Shown here: piece after piece, positions 31,996-44,403 of the stretch
Layout of the letters: every line of letters begins with the position of its first letter
Position numbering within the stretch: position 1 is the stretch's first letter
Assembly (NCBI GenBank): GCA_947594935.1
Contig: CANQEM010000003.1
Location: 1-64,000, forward strand
Origin: an uncultured Clostridia bacterium
GTDB lineage: Bacteria > Bacillota > Clostridia > TANB77 > CAG-508
Direction: 5' to 3'
DNA length: 64,000 bases
The notes under the pieces: generated by a model
What the model saw: only the letters and a program-made list of their open reading frames with translations
What the model was told of the DNA's origin: nothing
Database searches by the model: none
Made by a program: the position numbers and the translations under genes

Positions 31996-34900
31996 ATGTA
32001 TTTAAAAAGAATCGAAATGCAAGGTTTTAAATCTTTTGCAGACAAAACGATTATTGAATTAAAAGAAGGAATAACAACAGTTATAGGACCAAACGGCTCT
32101 GGAAAAAGTAATATCGCAGATGCAATTAGGTGGGTACTTGGTGAACAAAGTATAAAATCTCTAAGAGGTTCAAAATCTTTGGATATAATTTTTGCTGGTA
32201 CTCAAAACAGAAAATCTTTGGGCTTTGCTGAAAGCTCACTTGTGTTTGACAACACAGATGGAACATTGCCCATTGAATACACAGAAGTAACAGTTACAAG
32301 AAAGCTATACCGCAGTGGCGAAACAGGCTATTATATCAACAAAGTGCCATGCAGATTAAAAGATGTTCTAGAATTGTTTATGGACACCGGAATAGGCAAA
32401 GACGGATATTCAATTATAGGTCAAGGAAAAATTGACGAAATTTTAAGTAACAAGTCAGAAGATAGAAGGCATATATTTGAAGAAGCGGCTGGAATTGTAA
32501 AATACAGAAACAGAAAAGAAGAAGCAGAAAAAAAGCTAGAACATACAAAACTTAATTTATTAAGAATAAATGATATTATTTCAGAAATCGAAGGAAACCT
32601 TGAACCACTATACAATCAATCAGAACAAGCAAAGAAATATTTGAACTTACATGAAGAATTGAAAAATATTGAGGTGGGGCTATTTTTGCATAATATTGAC
32701 CAAAACAAACAAGAACTACAAAAAGTTACTGAAAATGAAGCAGTTACAAAAGCCCAATGTGATGATGAAGAAACTAAATTAGAGAGAACTAAAAATGCAA
32801 AAGAAGAATTAAAAAACAACTTAGACGAAATCACAAGTAAAATTGAAAGCATGTCAAATCTTGGGTTTGAAAGCCAAAAAGAAATCGAAATGCTTAATTC
32901 AGATATAAATGTATCACAAACAAAAATATCAAACAATCAAGAAAATGAAAAAAGATTTTTATTAGAAATAGAAGAAAAGAAAAAGCGTTTACAAGAACTA
33001 GAAGATGAAGAAAAGCAGAAAGAAGAAAAACGTGAAAACTTACGTCAAAACAAAGAAAAATTTACAAAAGAATTAGAGCGGAAAGCAACAAGAACTAGAC
33101 AAAATAACAGAAAAATTATCTAGTAAAGCATTGGAAATAGAAGGATACAAGAAAAAAGTAGAAGAAAACACAGACCAAAAATATGAAAAACAAGCACAAA
33201 TTCAAGAAAAAGCAATAAACTTTGAAAACAATGAAAAAAGGCAAAAACAAATAACACAAGAAATTCAAAGCACAATCTCTGAACTAGATAATACGCGTAT
33301 GCAAAAAGAAGAAATTTCAAAAGAATTTTATGAAATCGAAGGAAAGAGAAATAAAGCAAAAAAAGAATTAGAAGAAGAAAAACAAAAACGAGATGAAGCA
33401 AACAAAAAAATAAAAGAGTATGAAACGCAAGTCAGCATCTTAGAAAGCGAAATTCGCATGAAAGAATCAAGGCAGCGTTTCTTAATCGAGACCGAAAGAG
33501 AAAAAGAAGGGTACACTAAAAGTGTGAAAGCATTATTAAAAGAATGCGAAACAAACCAAGAATTAAAAAAAGGCGTAGAAGGTGTTCTAGCAAATTTAAT
33601 TGAAGTACCAGAAAACCTTGAGACAGCCATTGAAATGTGCTTAGGTCTATCTTTACAAAATATTGTAACAGACACAGAAACAGATGCAAAAAAATTAGTA
33701 GAATATTTGCGTAAAAATAATATAGGAAGAGCATCATTTTTACCAATTGCCTCAGTAAAAGGTAAGAAATTAGATAAAATAAAAGGCAAAGATGAGGGTG
33801 TAATTGGCATAGCATCAGACCTAGTAAAATATAGTAAAAAACATGAACAAATTGTACTTAATTTGTTAGGAAGAACAGTGATTGTGGACAACATGGACAC
33901 TGCTATTAAACTTGCAAAGAAAAATGAATATAATTTTAGAATTGTCACTATTCAAGGAGATGTCATAAATGCTTCTGGCTCTATCACAGGTGGAGCAGTT
34001 TCCAAGAAAACAGTAAATATTTTAGGAAGAAGCAAAGAAATCGAAAAACTTGGAAAAGAAATAGACAAAATGCAGGAAAAAATCAAAAACATAAATGAAA
34101 AGAAAGAGAAAGATGAAAAGGAAATTAGTAATATTTTTAAACTTGTAGAAAGCTTAGAAAAACAACTACAAGAAACTGAAATTTTATATGCCACTGAAAA
34201 TCAGAAAATACAAAGCTTTGATGAAACAATAAGTAAATTGGAAGCACGTTTACAAAAATTAAAAAATGAAAATAAGCAATTAGAAGAAGACAAAGAAAAA
34301 GCACTTCAAGAAAAAGCTCAAATTGAAAAAGAAATAGAGAACTTAAATGATGAAACACAAAAATTAACTGGAATTATCAATGAATATGCAGAGTTAAATA
34401 AAGATGATCAAAAATATATAGATGACTTGAACTTTGACATAACAAACTTAAAAATATCAGTATCTTCCTTTGATGAAAGTGAAAGCTCTATTGAAGAAAT
34501 CAAGGAAAGAATAAACCAAGAAAAAGAGGCAAATAATAAAACAATTCAAAATAAAGAAGAACAAATAGAACAAATGAAGCAGGAAAATAGCAACTTAGAA
34601 CAATCAATACAAGAAATCAGAGATAAAATTGAAAAAATCAAAGAAGAAGTAGCAAACAGTAGTGGTAGAGTTGAAGAACTAAGACAAGAAAGAAAAGACA
34701 AAAATGAAAAACTAGCAGTATTAGAAGATGAAATCACAGAAAAATTTGGAATTATCGAAGATTTAAAAGGTCAACTTGTAAAATTAGATGTAAAAAAATC
34801 AAAAGCACAAGAAGAAATTACGCAAATCATTAACAAATTGTGGGAAGAATATGAACTTACCCCAAACGGAATTGGAGAATATGAAAAGCCAACAAATATT

Positions 34901-35554
34901 CAAAACACTAAAAAGAGAGTGAATGAATTAAGAACAGAAATTAAAGAACTTGGCAATGTAAATCTAAGCTCAATAGAAGAATATAAAAACTTAAAAGAAA
35001 GGTATGACTTCATGAGTGAGCAACGCTTAGATTTAGAAAGCACAATGTCAAAACTAAGAAAAATAGTTACAGACATGACTCAAATTATGAAAGAGCAGTT
35101 TAAGAATAAGTTTAAAGAAATCAACAAAAATTTCGGAGAAGTTTTTTCAGAATTGTTCGGCGGAGGAAAAGCAGAAGTTAAGCTTGAAGATGAGAAAAAT
35201 ATCCTAGAATGTGGAATTGAAATTACTGCACAACCACCTGGAAAAAAATTACAAAACATGATGTTATTATCTGGTGGAGAAAAAGCTTTAACAGCAATAG
35301 CGTTATTGTTTGCAATTTTAAAAATCAACCCAGCACCATTCTGTGTATTAGATGAAATTGAAGCAGCACTTGATGATGTAAATGTATATAGATATGCGGA
35401 TTATTTGAAGAAATTTATTAAAAATACACAATTCTTAGTTATAACACACAGAAAAGGAACAATGGAAGCCGCAGATAGTGTATATGGTGTTACTATGGAA
35501 GAAAACGGAATTTCAAAATTGCTTTCTATGAAATTAAAGGAAGAAACAGCATAA
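31996..35554 (+). CDS. smc: Chromosome segregation protein SMC, split by a +1 frameshift at CGG 33079-33081
   Basis: N-terminal FKSFADKT..GPNGSGKSNI and C-terminal LLSGGEKALTAIALLFA/DEIEAALDD lie in two frames. Dropping C33079 joins them through the coiled coil (..ELE-GKQQELDKITEKLSSK..). Confidence 0.93.
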
Positions 35555-35641
35555 AAAGCTTGCCAAAAATTTGAAATAAAATTATAATAAAGAAAGAATT
35601 GCATAAAATTAAGTAAAATATAAACAATTAAGGAGGAGAAA

Positions 35642-37255
35642 ATGTCATCAAAAAACAAACAAGGCTTTTTGCAAGGTGTAGTAACACTGATGTTTTCACA
35701 AGTTCTTATAAAAATATTAGGTATGGTTTATACTCTATATTTAACTAACAGAGAAGGCTTTGGAGATGAAGGCAATGGAATAGTTGCAAGTAGTTATCAA
35801 ATATATGCTATGCTACTCACAATCTCATCAATTGGTGTACCAAATGCCATATCAAAACTTGTTTCAGAAAGAGTAGCACTAGGTGACCATAAAGGTGCAC
35901 ACCGTATTTTCAAAATCGCATTTGCAACTTTTGCAGTAATTGGGCTTATAGGAAGTTTGATGCTATTTTTAGGGGCACATGTTATTGCATATCAATGGTT
36001 GCAAATTCCAGAAGCGGAAATGACACTTGTTGCATTATCACCAGCAATTTTCTTTGTTGCAATTAGCTCTGTAATGAGGGGATATTGCAATGGAAGGCAA
36101 AACATAAAAGCAACCGCAAGGTCACAAACATTAGAACAAATCTTTAAAACAGCACTAACAATTATAATAGTTGAAATTGTTGCAATTATTTCCGGAGTTT
36201 CAACAGAATGGATGGCAGCAGGAGCTACACTTGCAACCACAGTAGCAACATTTGCCGGTTTTGGATATTTATACTTATATTATCAAACAATACGTAAAGA
36301 AATTGCAAAAGAAATAAAATCAACAGTAAATTACCAATATGAAAGAGTAAAAACAATTATAAAAAAAGTTTTACTTGTATCAGCACCAATAGCTTTAACT
36401 GCAATCATGTCATCATTAAATAAAAATATAGATTCATTCACAGTAGTAAGAAGTTTGAAAAACTTTATGTCAGAAGGGGAAGCATTAGCACAATATGGAA
36501 TTTTAGGTGGAAAAGTAGATATGCTTACAAACTTGCCATTATCCATAAATGTAGCTTTTGCAACTGCATTAGTACCAGCAATAGCTGGTGCAAAAGCAAA
36601 AAACGACACAGCAACAATAACTCAAAAAACATCATTTTCTTTATTGATTTCAATGTTGATAGCTTTACCATGTACTGTTGGTATGTGTGTATTTGCAGGA
36701 CCAATTTTGAACTTGTTATTCCCAAATGCAAGTAGTGGAGAACTTATTTTACAAATCAGTAGTTTAACCATTTTATTTACAATATTAGATCAAACAATAA
36801 ATGGAGTTCTGCAAGGATATGGCAAACTTATGATACCGGCAATTTCGCTAGGCTGTGGAGTAATCATCAAGCTCATTTTAAATATTGTACTAGTTCCAAA
36901 TCCATTTTTCGGAGCATCAGGTGCAGCATGGGCCTCTGTTGCCTGCCATACAGTTGCATTTATAATAGCAAGCACCGCATTACGAAAATATGTTAAATTA
37001 GATTTGCCAATAAGCAAAATATTTATTAAGCCAGTAATAGCAGTTACAATTATGGGAATTTGCTCATATTTTACATACACAGTAATGCTACACTTTATGG
37101 CAGAAAAAATCGCTACAATACTAGCCATTACACTAGCTATAATCATCTATGGTTTAGCAATAGTAAGCCTAAAAATTTTCAACAAAGATGAAATTTTACA
37201 GATACCAAAAGGAGAAAAAATCTTAAAAATATTGGAAAAATTCAAAATTTATTAA
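35642..37255 (+). CDS. Polysaccharide biosynthesis/flippase protein (MurJ/SpoVB-like MATE fold)
   Basis: Multi-TM; YTLYLTNREGFGDEGNGIVASSYQIYA. Confidence 0.88.
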   Translation: MSSKNKQGFLQGVVTLMFSQVLIKILGMVYTLYLTNREGFGDEGNGIVASSYQIYAMLLTISSIGVPNAISKLVSERVALGDHKGAHRIFKIAFATFAVIGLIGSLMLFLGAHVIAYQWLQIPEAEMTLVALSPAIFFVAISSVMRGYCNGRQNIKATARSQTLEQIFKTALTIIIVEIVAIISGVSTEWMAAGATLATTVATFAGFGYLYLYYQTIRKEIAKEIKSTVNYQYERVKTIIKKVLLVSAPIALTAIMSSLNKNIDSFTVVRSLKNFMSEGEALAQYGILGGKVDMLTNLPLSINVAFATALVPAIAGAKAKNDTATITQKTSFSLLISMLIALPCTVGMCVFAGPILNLLFPNASSGELILQISSLTILFTILDQTINGVLQGYGKLMIPAISLGCGVIIKLILNIVLVPNPFFGASGAAWASVACHTVAFIIASTALRKYVKLDLPISKIFIKPVIAVTIMGICSYFTYTVMLHFMAEKIATILAITLAIIIYGLAIVSLKIFNKDEILQIPKGEKILKILEKFKIY

Positions 37256-37379
37256 ATTTTTTGCGAAAAAAAGAAGGATTTTCAAGAATTTTGGCGAATA
37301 ATCTTAAATAGAAGTACATATATCGCTAAGTTCAGGCGATAAGAGTACATAATATTAAATCTTATAGGAGGTAATTTAA

Positions 37380-37658
37380 ATGAACAAAGCTGAATTAATC
37401 GCAGCAATGGCTGCAAAAACAGGAGACACAAAAAAAGCAGCTGAGGCATCAGTAAACGCATTTGTAGGAGTTGTAACAGACGCATTAAAAAAAGGAGATA
37501 AAGTTCAACTAGTTGGATTTGGATCTTTCGAAGTAAGAAAAAGAGCTGCTAGAAAAGGTAGAAACCCACAAACAAAAGAAGAAATCAAAATTCCTGCATC
37601 AAAAGCTCCAGTATTCAAAGCTGGTAAAGCATTAAAAGATTTAGTAAACAAAAAATAA
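37380..37658 (+). CDS. hup: DNA-binding protein HU
   Basis: [42 protein letters not shown]. Confidence 0.96.
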   Translation: MNKAELIAAMAAKTGDTKKAAEASVNAFVGVVTDALKKGDKVQLVGFGSFEVRKRAARKGRNPQTKEEIKIPASKAPVFKAGKALKDLVNKK

Positions 37659-37683
37659 GAAAAAAATAACATATAAATATATG

Positions 37684-37720
37684 ACCCCAATTAGGTTGCT
37701 ACCTAATTGGGCTTTTTCTT
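37684..37720 (+). terminator. Rho-independent terminator after hup
   Basis: CCCCAATTAGGTtgctACCTAATTGGGCTTTTT. Confidence 0.88.
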
Positions 37721-37814
37721 TTATATCTCAAAAATTTCAATTTTTTTTAATTTCCTACTTGACAAACCAGCATAAAGTTTGTAAAATAGAATACAATATA
37801 TTAAATCATGCGCT

Positions 37815-38012
37815 TGTACAATACAAAGCAATTAGAAGTAACTTTTAGAGAATAAGGGTCACCGGCTGAAAGCCCTTTAAGGTCAACCTAATTTGTGAAA
37901 CATATTGGAGCATATAACTTAGAGTGGAAAATGTTTTACATTTTCAAGCTGGGTGGTACCGCGGAAAATATTTCGTCCCTGCATACGCATGGGCGTTTTT
38001 TGATGCCCAAGA
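37815..38012 (+). promoter_or_regulatory. T-box leader upstream of aspS
   Basis: GGGTGGTACCGCGG core, CGTCCCTGCATACGCATGGGCG terminator and T-run, stem I-like sequence upstream. The 37924 ORF extension runs through it. Confidence 0.9.
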
Positions 38013-38028
38013 GAAAGGAATGATATAT

Positions 38029-39774
38029 ATGAGCACTTATAGAACTCACACTTGCAATGAAATTAGAACAGAGGATATTGGAAAAAAAGTTTCAATAGCC
38101 GGATGGGTACAAACTATCCGTGACTTAGGAGGATTGGTATTCTTAGACATCAGAGATATGTATGGAGTTACACAAGTTGTAACATCTGGAAAAGACGAAG
38201 ATGTTGACTTTGCTTCACACATACCAATAGAATCAACAGTTACAGTATATGGAGAAGTAAAAAAACGTGATGAAGAAACTATCAACCCAAAATTAGAAAC
38301 CGGTCTAGTAGAAATCAGAATTGAAAAAATTGAAATTCTAGGAAAAAGAACAAAAAATTTACCTTTTGAAATAAATGCAAACCAAGATGTAAGAGAAGAC
38401 TTACGTCTACAATACAGATATTTAGATTTAAGAAATGAAAGACTAAAAAACAACCTTTTATTACGCAGTAAAGTTATTCAATATCTAAGAACTCAGATGA
38501 TTGAAAAAGGCTTTTTAGAAGTGCAAACTCCAATTCTAACAAGCTCATCACCAGAAGGTGCAAGAGATTATTTAGTGCCTAGCAGATTACATCCAGGTAA
38601 ATTCTATGCCCTACCACAAGCACCACAACAATTTAAACAATTGCTAATGGCATCTGGAATTGACAAATACTTTCAAATTGCTCCATGTTTCCGTGATGAA
38701 GATGCAAGAGCAGATAGAGCACCAGGTGAATTTTATCAATTAGATATGGAAATGAGTTTTGCAACACAAGAAGATGTATTCAATGTTGTTGAACCAGTTA
38801 TTTACAACACCTTTAAAAAATTCTCAGATAAAAAAATCTCAGAATATCCATTTAAACGTATAACATATAAAGATGCAATGCTTAAATATGGGTCAGATAA
38901 ACCAGATTTAAGGAACCCTTTAATAATTATAGATTTATCTGAATTTTTCAATAAATGCACATTTAAACCATTTATAAATAGAACAGTAAGAGCAATCAAA
39001 GTAAAAGGACAATTTTCAAAAGGTTTCCATGAAAAAATGCTTGAATTTGCTATGTCAATAGGAATGGTTGGACTTGGCTACTTAGAAGTACAAGATGATT
39101 TAACATATAAAGGACCAATTGACAAATTTATTCCAGACGAGTTGAAAAAAGAATTGTTAAATTTAGCAGAACTAGAAAAAGGTGATACAATTTTCTTTAT
39201 TGCAGATAATGAAAAACGTGCCACAGAACTTGCTGGGCAAATAAGAACAGAACTAGGAAAACGCTTGAATTTAATTGAAGAAAATGCTTTTTGTTTTGCA
39301 TGGATAACTGATTTCCCAATGTTTGAAATGGATGAACAAAACAAACTAGAATTCAGCCATAACCCATTTTCAATGCCACAAGGTGGCTTAGAAGCCCTAG
39401 AAAATCAAGAACCATTAGATATTCTAGCATATCAATATGATTTAGTTTGCAATGGAATTGAGTTATCTTCTGGTGCTGTTCGTAATCATGATATAAACAT
39501 CATGGTAAAAGCCTTCACAATGGCAGGTTATACAGAAGAAGAAGTAAAAACAAAATTCGGAGCTTTATACACAGCTTTTCAATATGGTGTGCCACCACAT
39601 GCAGGTATTGCACCAGGTATAGATAGAATGTTAATGTTATTAACAGATTCAGAGAGCATTCGTGAAGTAATTGCATTTCCGTTAAATAGTAGGGCAGAAG
39701 ACTTGATGATGGGAGCACCAAGTGTAGTAAGACGTGACCAATTACGTGATGTTCATATTGCGATAAAAGAATGA
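38029..39774 (+). CDS. aspS: Aspartyl-tRNA synthetase
   Basis: Class II motifs, FRDEDARADRAPGEFYQLDMEMSF, GIAPGIDRM; ATG 38029 after AGGAA. Confidence 0.95.
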   Translation: MSTYRTHTCNEIRTEDIGKKVSIAGWVQTIRDLGGLVFLDIRDMYGVTQVVTSGKDEDVDFASHIPIESTVTVYGEVKKRDEETINPKLETGLVEIRIEKIEILGKRTKNLPFEINANQDVREDLRLQYRYLDLRNERLKNNLLLRSKVIQYLRTQMIEKGFLEVQTPILTSSSPEGARDYLVPSRLHPGKFYALPQAPQQFKQLLMASGIDKYFQIAPCFRDEDARADRAPGEFYQLDMEMSFATQEDVFNVVEPVIYNTFKKFSDKKISEYPFKRITYKDAMLKYGSDKPDLRNPLIIIDLSEFFNKCTFKPFINRTVRAIKVKGQFSKGFHEKMLEFAMSIGMVGLGYLEVQDDLTYKGPIDKFIPDELKKELLNLAELEKGDTIFFIADNEKRATELAGQIRTELGKRLNLIEENAFCFAWITDFPMFEMDEQNKLEFSHNPFSMPQGGLEALENQEPLDILAYQYDLVCNGIELSSGAVRNHDINIMVKAFTMAGYTEEEVKTKFGALYTAFQYGVPPHAGIAPGIDRMLMLLTDSESIREVIAFPLNSRAEDLMMGAPSVVRRDQLRDVHIAIKE

Positions 39775-39855
39775 GTAAAAAAATTTGAATAAACATTGCA
39801 ATTTTTCCGTATTCGTTATATAATATGAGAAAATCAAGACTTAGGAGATGATATT

Positions 39856-40143
39856 ATGCAGGTAAGCAAAGAAGAACTTTTACACATCGTAAATTTAGCA
39901 GATTTAGAGATAAATGAAAATGAAATAGATAAATATTTATTAAATTTGCAGGATATATTAAATTTTGCCGAAACAGTAAGTAAAGCACCAGTAGAAGATT
40001 TAGATATAACTATTGGAGCAAATGAAGCTCAAAATGTATTTAGAAAAGACGAAATAGAAGTATTTGAAGACAATCAAGCACTATTACAAAACGCACCAGA
40101 AAAAGAGCTTAATATGTTTAAAATTCCAAAAGTTATAAACTAA
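39856..40143 (+). CDS. gatC: Asp-tRNA(Asn)/Glu-tRNA(Gln) amidotransferase subunit C
   Basis: Small GatC-like ORF directly upstream of gatA. Confidence 0.92.
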   Translation: MQVSKEELLHIVNLADLEINENEIDKYLLNLQDILNFAETVSKAPVEDLDITIGANEAQNVFRKDEIEVFEDNQALLQNAPEKELNMFKIPKVIN

Positions 40144-40177
40144 GTTGGAAAATATTTAAGCAGAAAGGAAAAATAAA

Positions 40178-41647
40178 ATGGAAATTACTGATTTAACAGT
40201 TCATGAATTGATAGAGAAATTGCAGAACAAAGAACTTACAGCAACTCAAATTACACAAAGCTATGTTGATAGAATGAAAGAAAAAGAACCTGATGTTAAA
40301 GCATTTGTAACAACATTAGAAGAAACTGCAATTGAACAAGCAAAAGCAATTGACCAAAAAAGAGAAAATGGAGAAATTACTGGCAAATATGCAGGAATTC
40401 CAATTGGAATAAAAGACAATATGTGCACAAAAGGTGTAAAAACAACATGCAGTTCTAAAATGTTAGAGAATTTTGTAGCACCTTATGATGCAACAGTTGT
40501 AGAAAAATTAAACAAAGAAAACCTAATCAATTTAGGAAAATTGAATATGGACGAATTCGCTATGGGAAGTTCAACAGAATATTCATATTTCAAAAAAACA
40601 TCTAACCCATGGAATTTAAACAAAGTGCCAGGTGGCTCATCTGGTGGAAGTGCAGCAGCAGTTGCAGCAAATATGGTACCATGGGCATTAGGAAGTGACA
40701 CAGGTGGTTCAATTAGATTACCAGCAAGCTTTTGCGGAGTGGTTGGATTAAAACCAACTTATGGACTAGTTTCTAGATATGGCTTAGTAGCATTTGCATC
40801 ATCACTTGACCAAATAGGACCAATCACAAAAGACGTTGAAGATGCAGCAATATTATTAAACTTAATCGCCGGACATGATAAAAAAGACACAACATCAGTT
40901 ATGCAGGAAAATAAAGATTACACAGCAAACTTAAAAAATGATATTAAAGGTAAAAAAATAGGAGTACCAAAAGAATTCTTTGGAGAAGGAATTAACAAAG
41001 AAGTCAAAGAAAACCTAGAAAAAGCAATTGAAACATATAAAAAACTAGGAGTAGAAGTAGAAGAATTTTCACTTAATATTGCTCAATATGCCTTAGCAAC
41101 ATATTATATAATCGCATGTGCAGAGGCAAGTTCTAATTTAGGCAGATTTGACGGAATTCGTTATGGATATAGAGCAAAAGAATTTGGAAGTCTAAAAGAA
41201 TTATATAAAAAGTCTAGAAGTGAAGGCTTTGGAGCAGAAGTAAAAAGAAGAATAATTTTAGGAACTTATGTATTATCATCTGGATATTATGACGCTTATT
41301 ACAAAAAAGCTCAACAAGTACGTACATTAGTTATGAAAGAATTTGAAAAAGGTTTTGAAAAATATGATGTTATTTTAGCTCCAACATCACCAACAGTAGC
41401 TTTTGACATCGGCTCAAAATCGAACAACCCATTAGAAATGTACTTAGCAGATATTTGCACAGTTTCTGTTAATATAGCAGGTTTACCAGGAATATCTATC
41501 CCTTCTGGTGTAAATAGTGAAGGAATGCCAATAGGAATGCAGTTAATTGGAAACAAATTTGAAGAAGAAAAGCTATTAAATATGGCATACATGTTTGAAA
41601 AGGAAACAAAATTCAGAGAAAACTATCAACCACAATTTTTAAAATAA
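40178..41647 (+). CDS. gatA: Asp-tRNA(Asn)/Glu-tRNA(Gln) amidotransferase subunit A
   Basis: Amidase signature [33 protein letters not shown]. Confidence 0.96.
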   Translation: MEITDLTVHELIEKLQNKELTATQITQSYVDRMKEKEPDVKAFVTTLEETAIEQAKAIDQKRENGEITGKYAGIPIGIKDNMCTKGVKTTCSSKMLENFVAPYDATVVEKLNKENLINLGKLNMDEFAMGSSTEYSYFKKTSNPWNLNKVPGGSSGGSAAAVAANMVPWALGSDTGGSIRLPASFCGVVGLKPTYGLVSRYGLVAFASSLDQIGPITKDVEDAAILLNLIAGHDKKDTTSVMQENKDYTANLKNDIKGKKIGVPKEFFGEGINKEVKENLEKAIETYKKLGVEVEEFSLNIAQYALATYYIIACAEASSNLGRFDGIRYGYRAKEFGSLKELYKKSRSEGFGAEVKRRIILGTYVLSSGYYDAYYKKAQQVRTLVMKEFEKGFEKYDVILAPTSPTVAFDIGSKSNNPLEMYLADICTVSVNIAGLPGISIPSGVNSEGMPIGMQLIGNKFEEEKLLNMAYMFEKETKFRENYQPQFLK

Positions 41648-41665
41648 TGGAAAGGAAGATAGCCA

Positions 41666-42911
41666 ATGAATAATCACACTACAAGAACATTAAGTATTAT
41701 TCTCGTAATTTTAATAATAGTAGCTGGTTTTTTGATTGCAAAAGAAGTATTTATTGAAAAAGATGATGCAAAAAAACTTGAAGAATTAAAACAAAACGAA
41801 ACAATACAAACTGCATCAGCTCGGAGAAACAAAAGAAGAAACTGAAAATGAAGAAGTTAAGAACGAAGAACAACCTAAAAAAGCAGAACTATTTGAAAAC
41901 TATTATGCAAAAGCCGAAGAAAAAATGAAAACAATGTCATTAGAAGAAAAAGTAGGTCAAATGTTTTTAGCAAGATACCCAGAAAGTAATGCAGATGAAG
42001 AAATAAAGGCATTAAACCCAGGCGGATATATTCTATTTGGTAGAGATTTTGAAAATGAAACAAAAGCTTCTATTGTCAATAAATTAAACACAAACCAAAG
42101 AAATAGTAAAATTCCACTAGCACTAGGAGTAGATGAAGAAGGCGGAACAGTTGTAAGAGTAAGTGCATATAAAGCATTTAGAGATACAAAATTCCAATCA
42201 CCTCAGCAACTATGGCAACAAGGTCAAATAGGTCTTATTCTCCAAGACTCAACTGAAAAATCTACTTTACTAAAAAGCATAAAATTAAATATGAATTTAA
42301 CTCCTGTTGTGGATGTTCCAGCAAGTAGCTCAGACTTTATTTATGCTAGGTCTTATGGCAGGGGAGCAGAAAAAACAGCAGAATATGTATCACAATTAGT
42401 TAAAACAATGAACAATGACGGCATGGTTTCTACTTTAAAACATTTCCCAGGATATGGAAATAATGTAGATACTCATACAGGAATTGCAATAGATAAAAGA
42501 CCATATTCTACATTTGAACAAACTGATTTCTTACCATTTAAGAGTGGTATAGAAGCAGGTGCACCAACAATTTTAGTTAGCCATAATGTAGTAGAATGTA
42601 TGGATAAAGACCATCCAGCTTCACTTTCAGAAAATGTGCATAAAATTTTAAGAGATGATTTAGGATTTTCTGGAATAATCATGACAGACGATTTAGCAAT
42701 GGAAGCAGTTAAAAGTTATGTAGAAAATGGAGAAGCAGCAGTTCAAGCAGTTTTAGCTGGTAATGACATGATAATATCTTCAAGCTTTAAGGAGCAAAAA
42801 GAAGAAGTTTTAAAAGCAGTCAACAACGGAAAAATATCAAAAGATATGATAGACACAGCAGTTAGAAGAATATTAGCTTGGAAATATGCTTACAAAATTA
42901 TTGAAGAATAA
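41666..42911 (+). CDS. GH3 beta-N-acetylhexosaminidase-like protein, split by a +1 frameshift at CGG 41822-41824
   Basis: ATG 41666 encodes an N-terminal TM, then CGG at codon 53 with stop 7 codons later. Dropping C41822 continues GETKEETENEEVK... into EEKVGQMFLARYP..LKHFPGYGNNVDTHTG. Confidence 0.85.
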
Positions 42912-42929
42912 TCAGAGAGGAAGAAAAAA

Positions 42930-44363
42930 ATGAACGAATATGAAACAGTCATAGGGCTTGAAGTCCATGCAGAACTTTCAACCAAAACAAAAATATTTTG
43001 CTCATGTCCAACAAGTTTTGGTGCAGAGCCTAACACACATACATGCCCAATTTGTATGGCAATGCCAGGAACTCTACCAGTGTTAAATGAAAAAGTTGTT
43101 GAATATGCAGTAAAAGCAGGGCTAGCAACAAATTGTGAAATATCAAGAAATAGTAAAAATGATAGAAAAAATTATTTCTATCCTGACCTTCCAAAATCAT
43201 ATCAAATATCACAATTTGATAAACCACTATGTGAACATGGCTATGTAGAAATCGATACAGAAGATGGTAAAAAGCAAATTAGATTACTTAGAATCCATAT
43301 TGAAGAAGACGCTGGCAAATTAAATCATGATGAATTTGGAGGTGGAAGCCTTGTTGATTTAAATAGAGCAGGTGTACCTTTAATTGAAATTGTATCTGAA
43401 CCAGATTTGCGTAGCAGCCAAGAAGTAGAGCAATATCTAAGAAAATTAAAATCAATTTTGGAATATATTGAAGTATCAGATTGCAAAATGCAGGAAGGTT
43501 CATTAAGAACTGATGTTAACGTATCTGTTAGAAAACGCGGAGAAACTAAACTTGGCACTAGAACAGAAATGAAAAACATGAACTCATTTAGAAGCATAGT
43601 AAGAGCTATTGAATATGAAGCAAACAGACAAATAGATGTATTAGAAGATGGTGGCAAGATTGAACAAGAAACTTTAAGATGGGATGAAGTTTCAGGCAAA
43701 ACATTTTCTATGAGAGATAAAGAAGACGCGCAAGATTATAGATATTTTCCAGACCCAGATTTAGTAGCTATAAAATTATCTGATGAATATATAGAAAATG
43801 TAAAAAAAGAATTGCCAGAATTACCAGAAACAAGAAAAAAGAGATATTTAGAGGAATATCACTTAACAGAAAAAGATGCCAATATTATTTCTAGTTCAAA
43901 ATATCTAGCAGATTTATTTGAAAAAGCATCAGAAATTTGTAACAATCCAAAAGTAGTCAACAACTGGATAATATCAGATATTTCTAGAATCTTAAATGAA
44001 ACAGAAATGGAGCCAATTGAAATACCTTTTGACTATAAGCAACTAGCAAAATTAGTAATTTTGATTGATAAAGGAACAATTAGTTCTAGCATTGCCAAAA
44101 AGGTTCTAGTAGAAATGTTTGAAAACCCAAGAGACCCAGAAGAAATCATTAAAGAAAAAGGATGGATACAAATTTCAGATGAAGGTGCAATTAAAGAAGT
44201 AGTATTAAAAATACTTTCAGAAAACCCACAATCTATTAGCGACTATAAAGCAGGAAAAGATAGGGCATTAGGCTTTTTAGTAGGACAAGCAATGAAGCAA
44301 ACAAAAGGACAAGCCAACCCACAAATGTTAAACAAAATGTTTATAGAAGAAATGAATAAATAA
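42930..44363 (+). CDS. gatB: Asp-tRNA(Asn)/Glu-tRNA(Gln) amidotransferase subunit B
   Basis: YETVIGLEVHAELSTKTKIFCSC; DRKNYFYPDLPKSYQISQ. Confidence 0.96.
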   Translation: MNEYETVIGLEVHAELSTKTKIFCSCPTSFGAEPNTHTCPICMAMPGTLPVLNEKVVEYAVKAGLATNCEISRNSKNDRKNYFYPDLPKSYQISQFDKPLCEHGYVEIDTEDGKKQIRLLRIHIEEDAGKLNHDEFGGGSLVDLNRAGVPLIEIVSEPDLRSSQEVEQYLRKLKSILEYIEVSDCKMQEGSLRTDVNVSVRKRGETKLGTRTEMKNMNSFRSIVRAIEYEANRQIDVLEDGGKIEQETLRWDEVSGKTFSMRDKEDAQDYRYFPDPDLVAIKLSDEYIENVKKELPELPETRKKRYLEEYHLTEKDANIISSSKYLADLFEKASEICNNPKVVNNWIISDISRILNETEMEPIEIPFDYKQLAKLVILIDKGTISSSIAKKVLVEMFENPRDPEEIIKEKGWIQISDEGAIKEVVLKILSENPQSISDYKAGKDRALGFLVGQAMKQTKGQANPQMLNKMFIEEMNK

Positions 44364-44373
44364 TTTAAAAAAG

Positions 44374-44403
44374 AATTTGACCTAAATCAAATTCTTTTTT
44401 AGT
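44374..44403. terminator. Hairpin between convergent genes
   Basis: AAAGAATTTGacctAAATCAAATTCTTTTTT. Confidence 0.7.

Noticed and set aside
37924-38028. N-terminal extension of aspS
   Set aside because: It overlaps the T-box antiterminator/terminator; the conserved start is ATG 38029.
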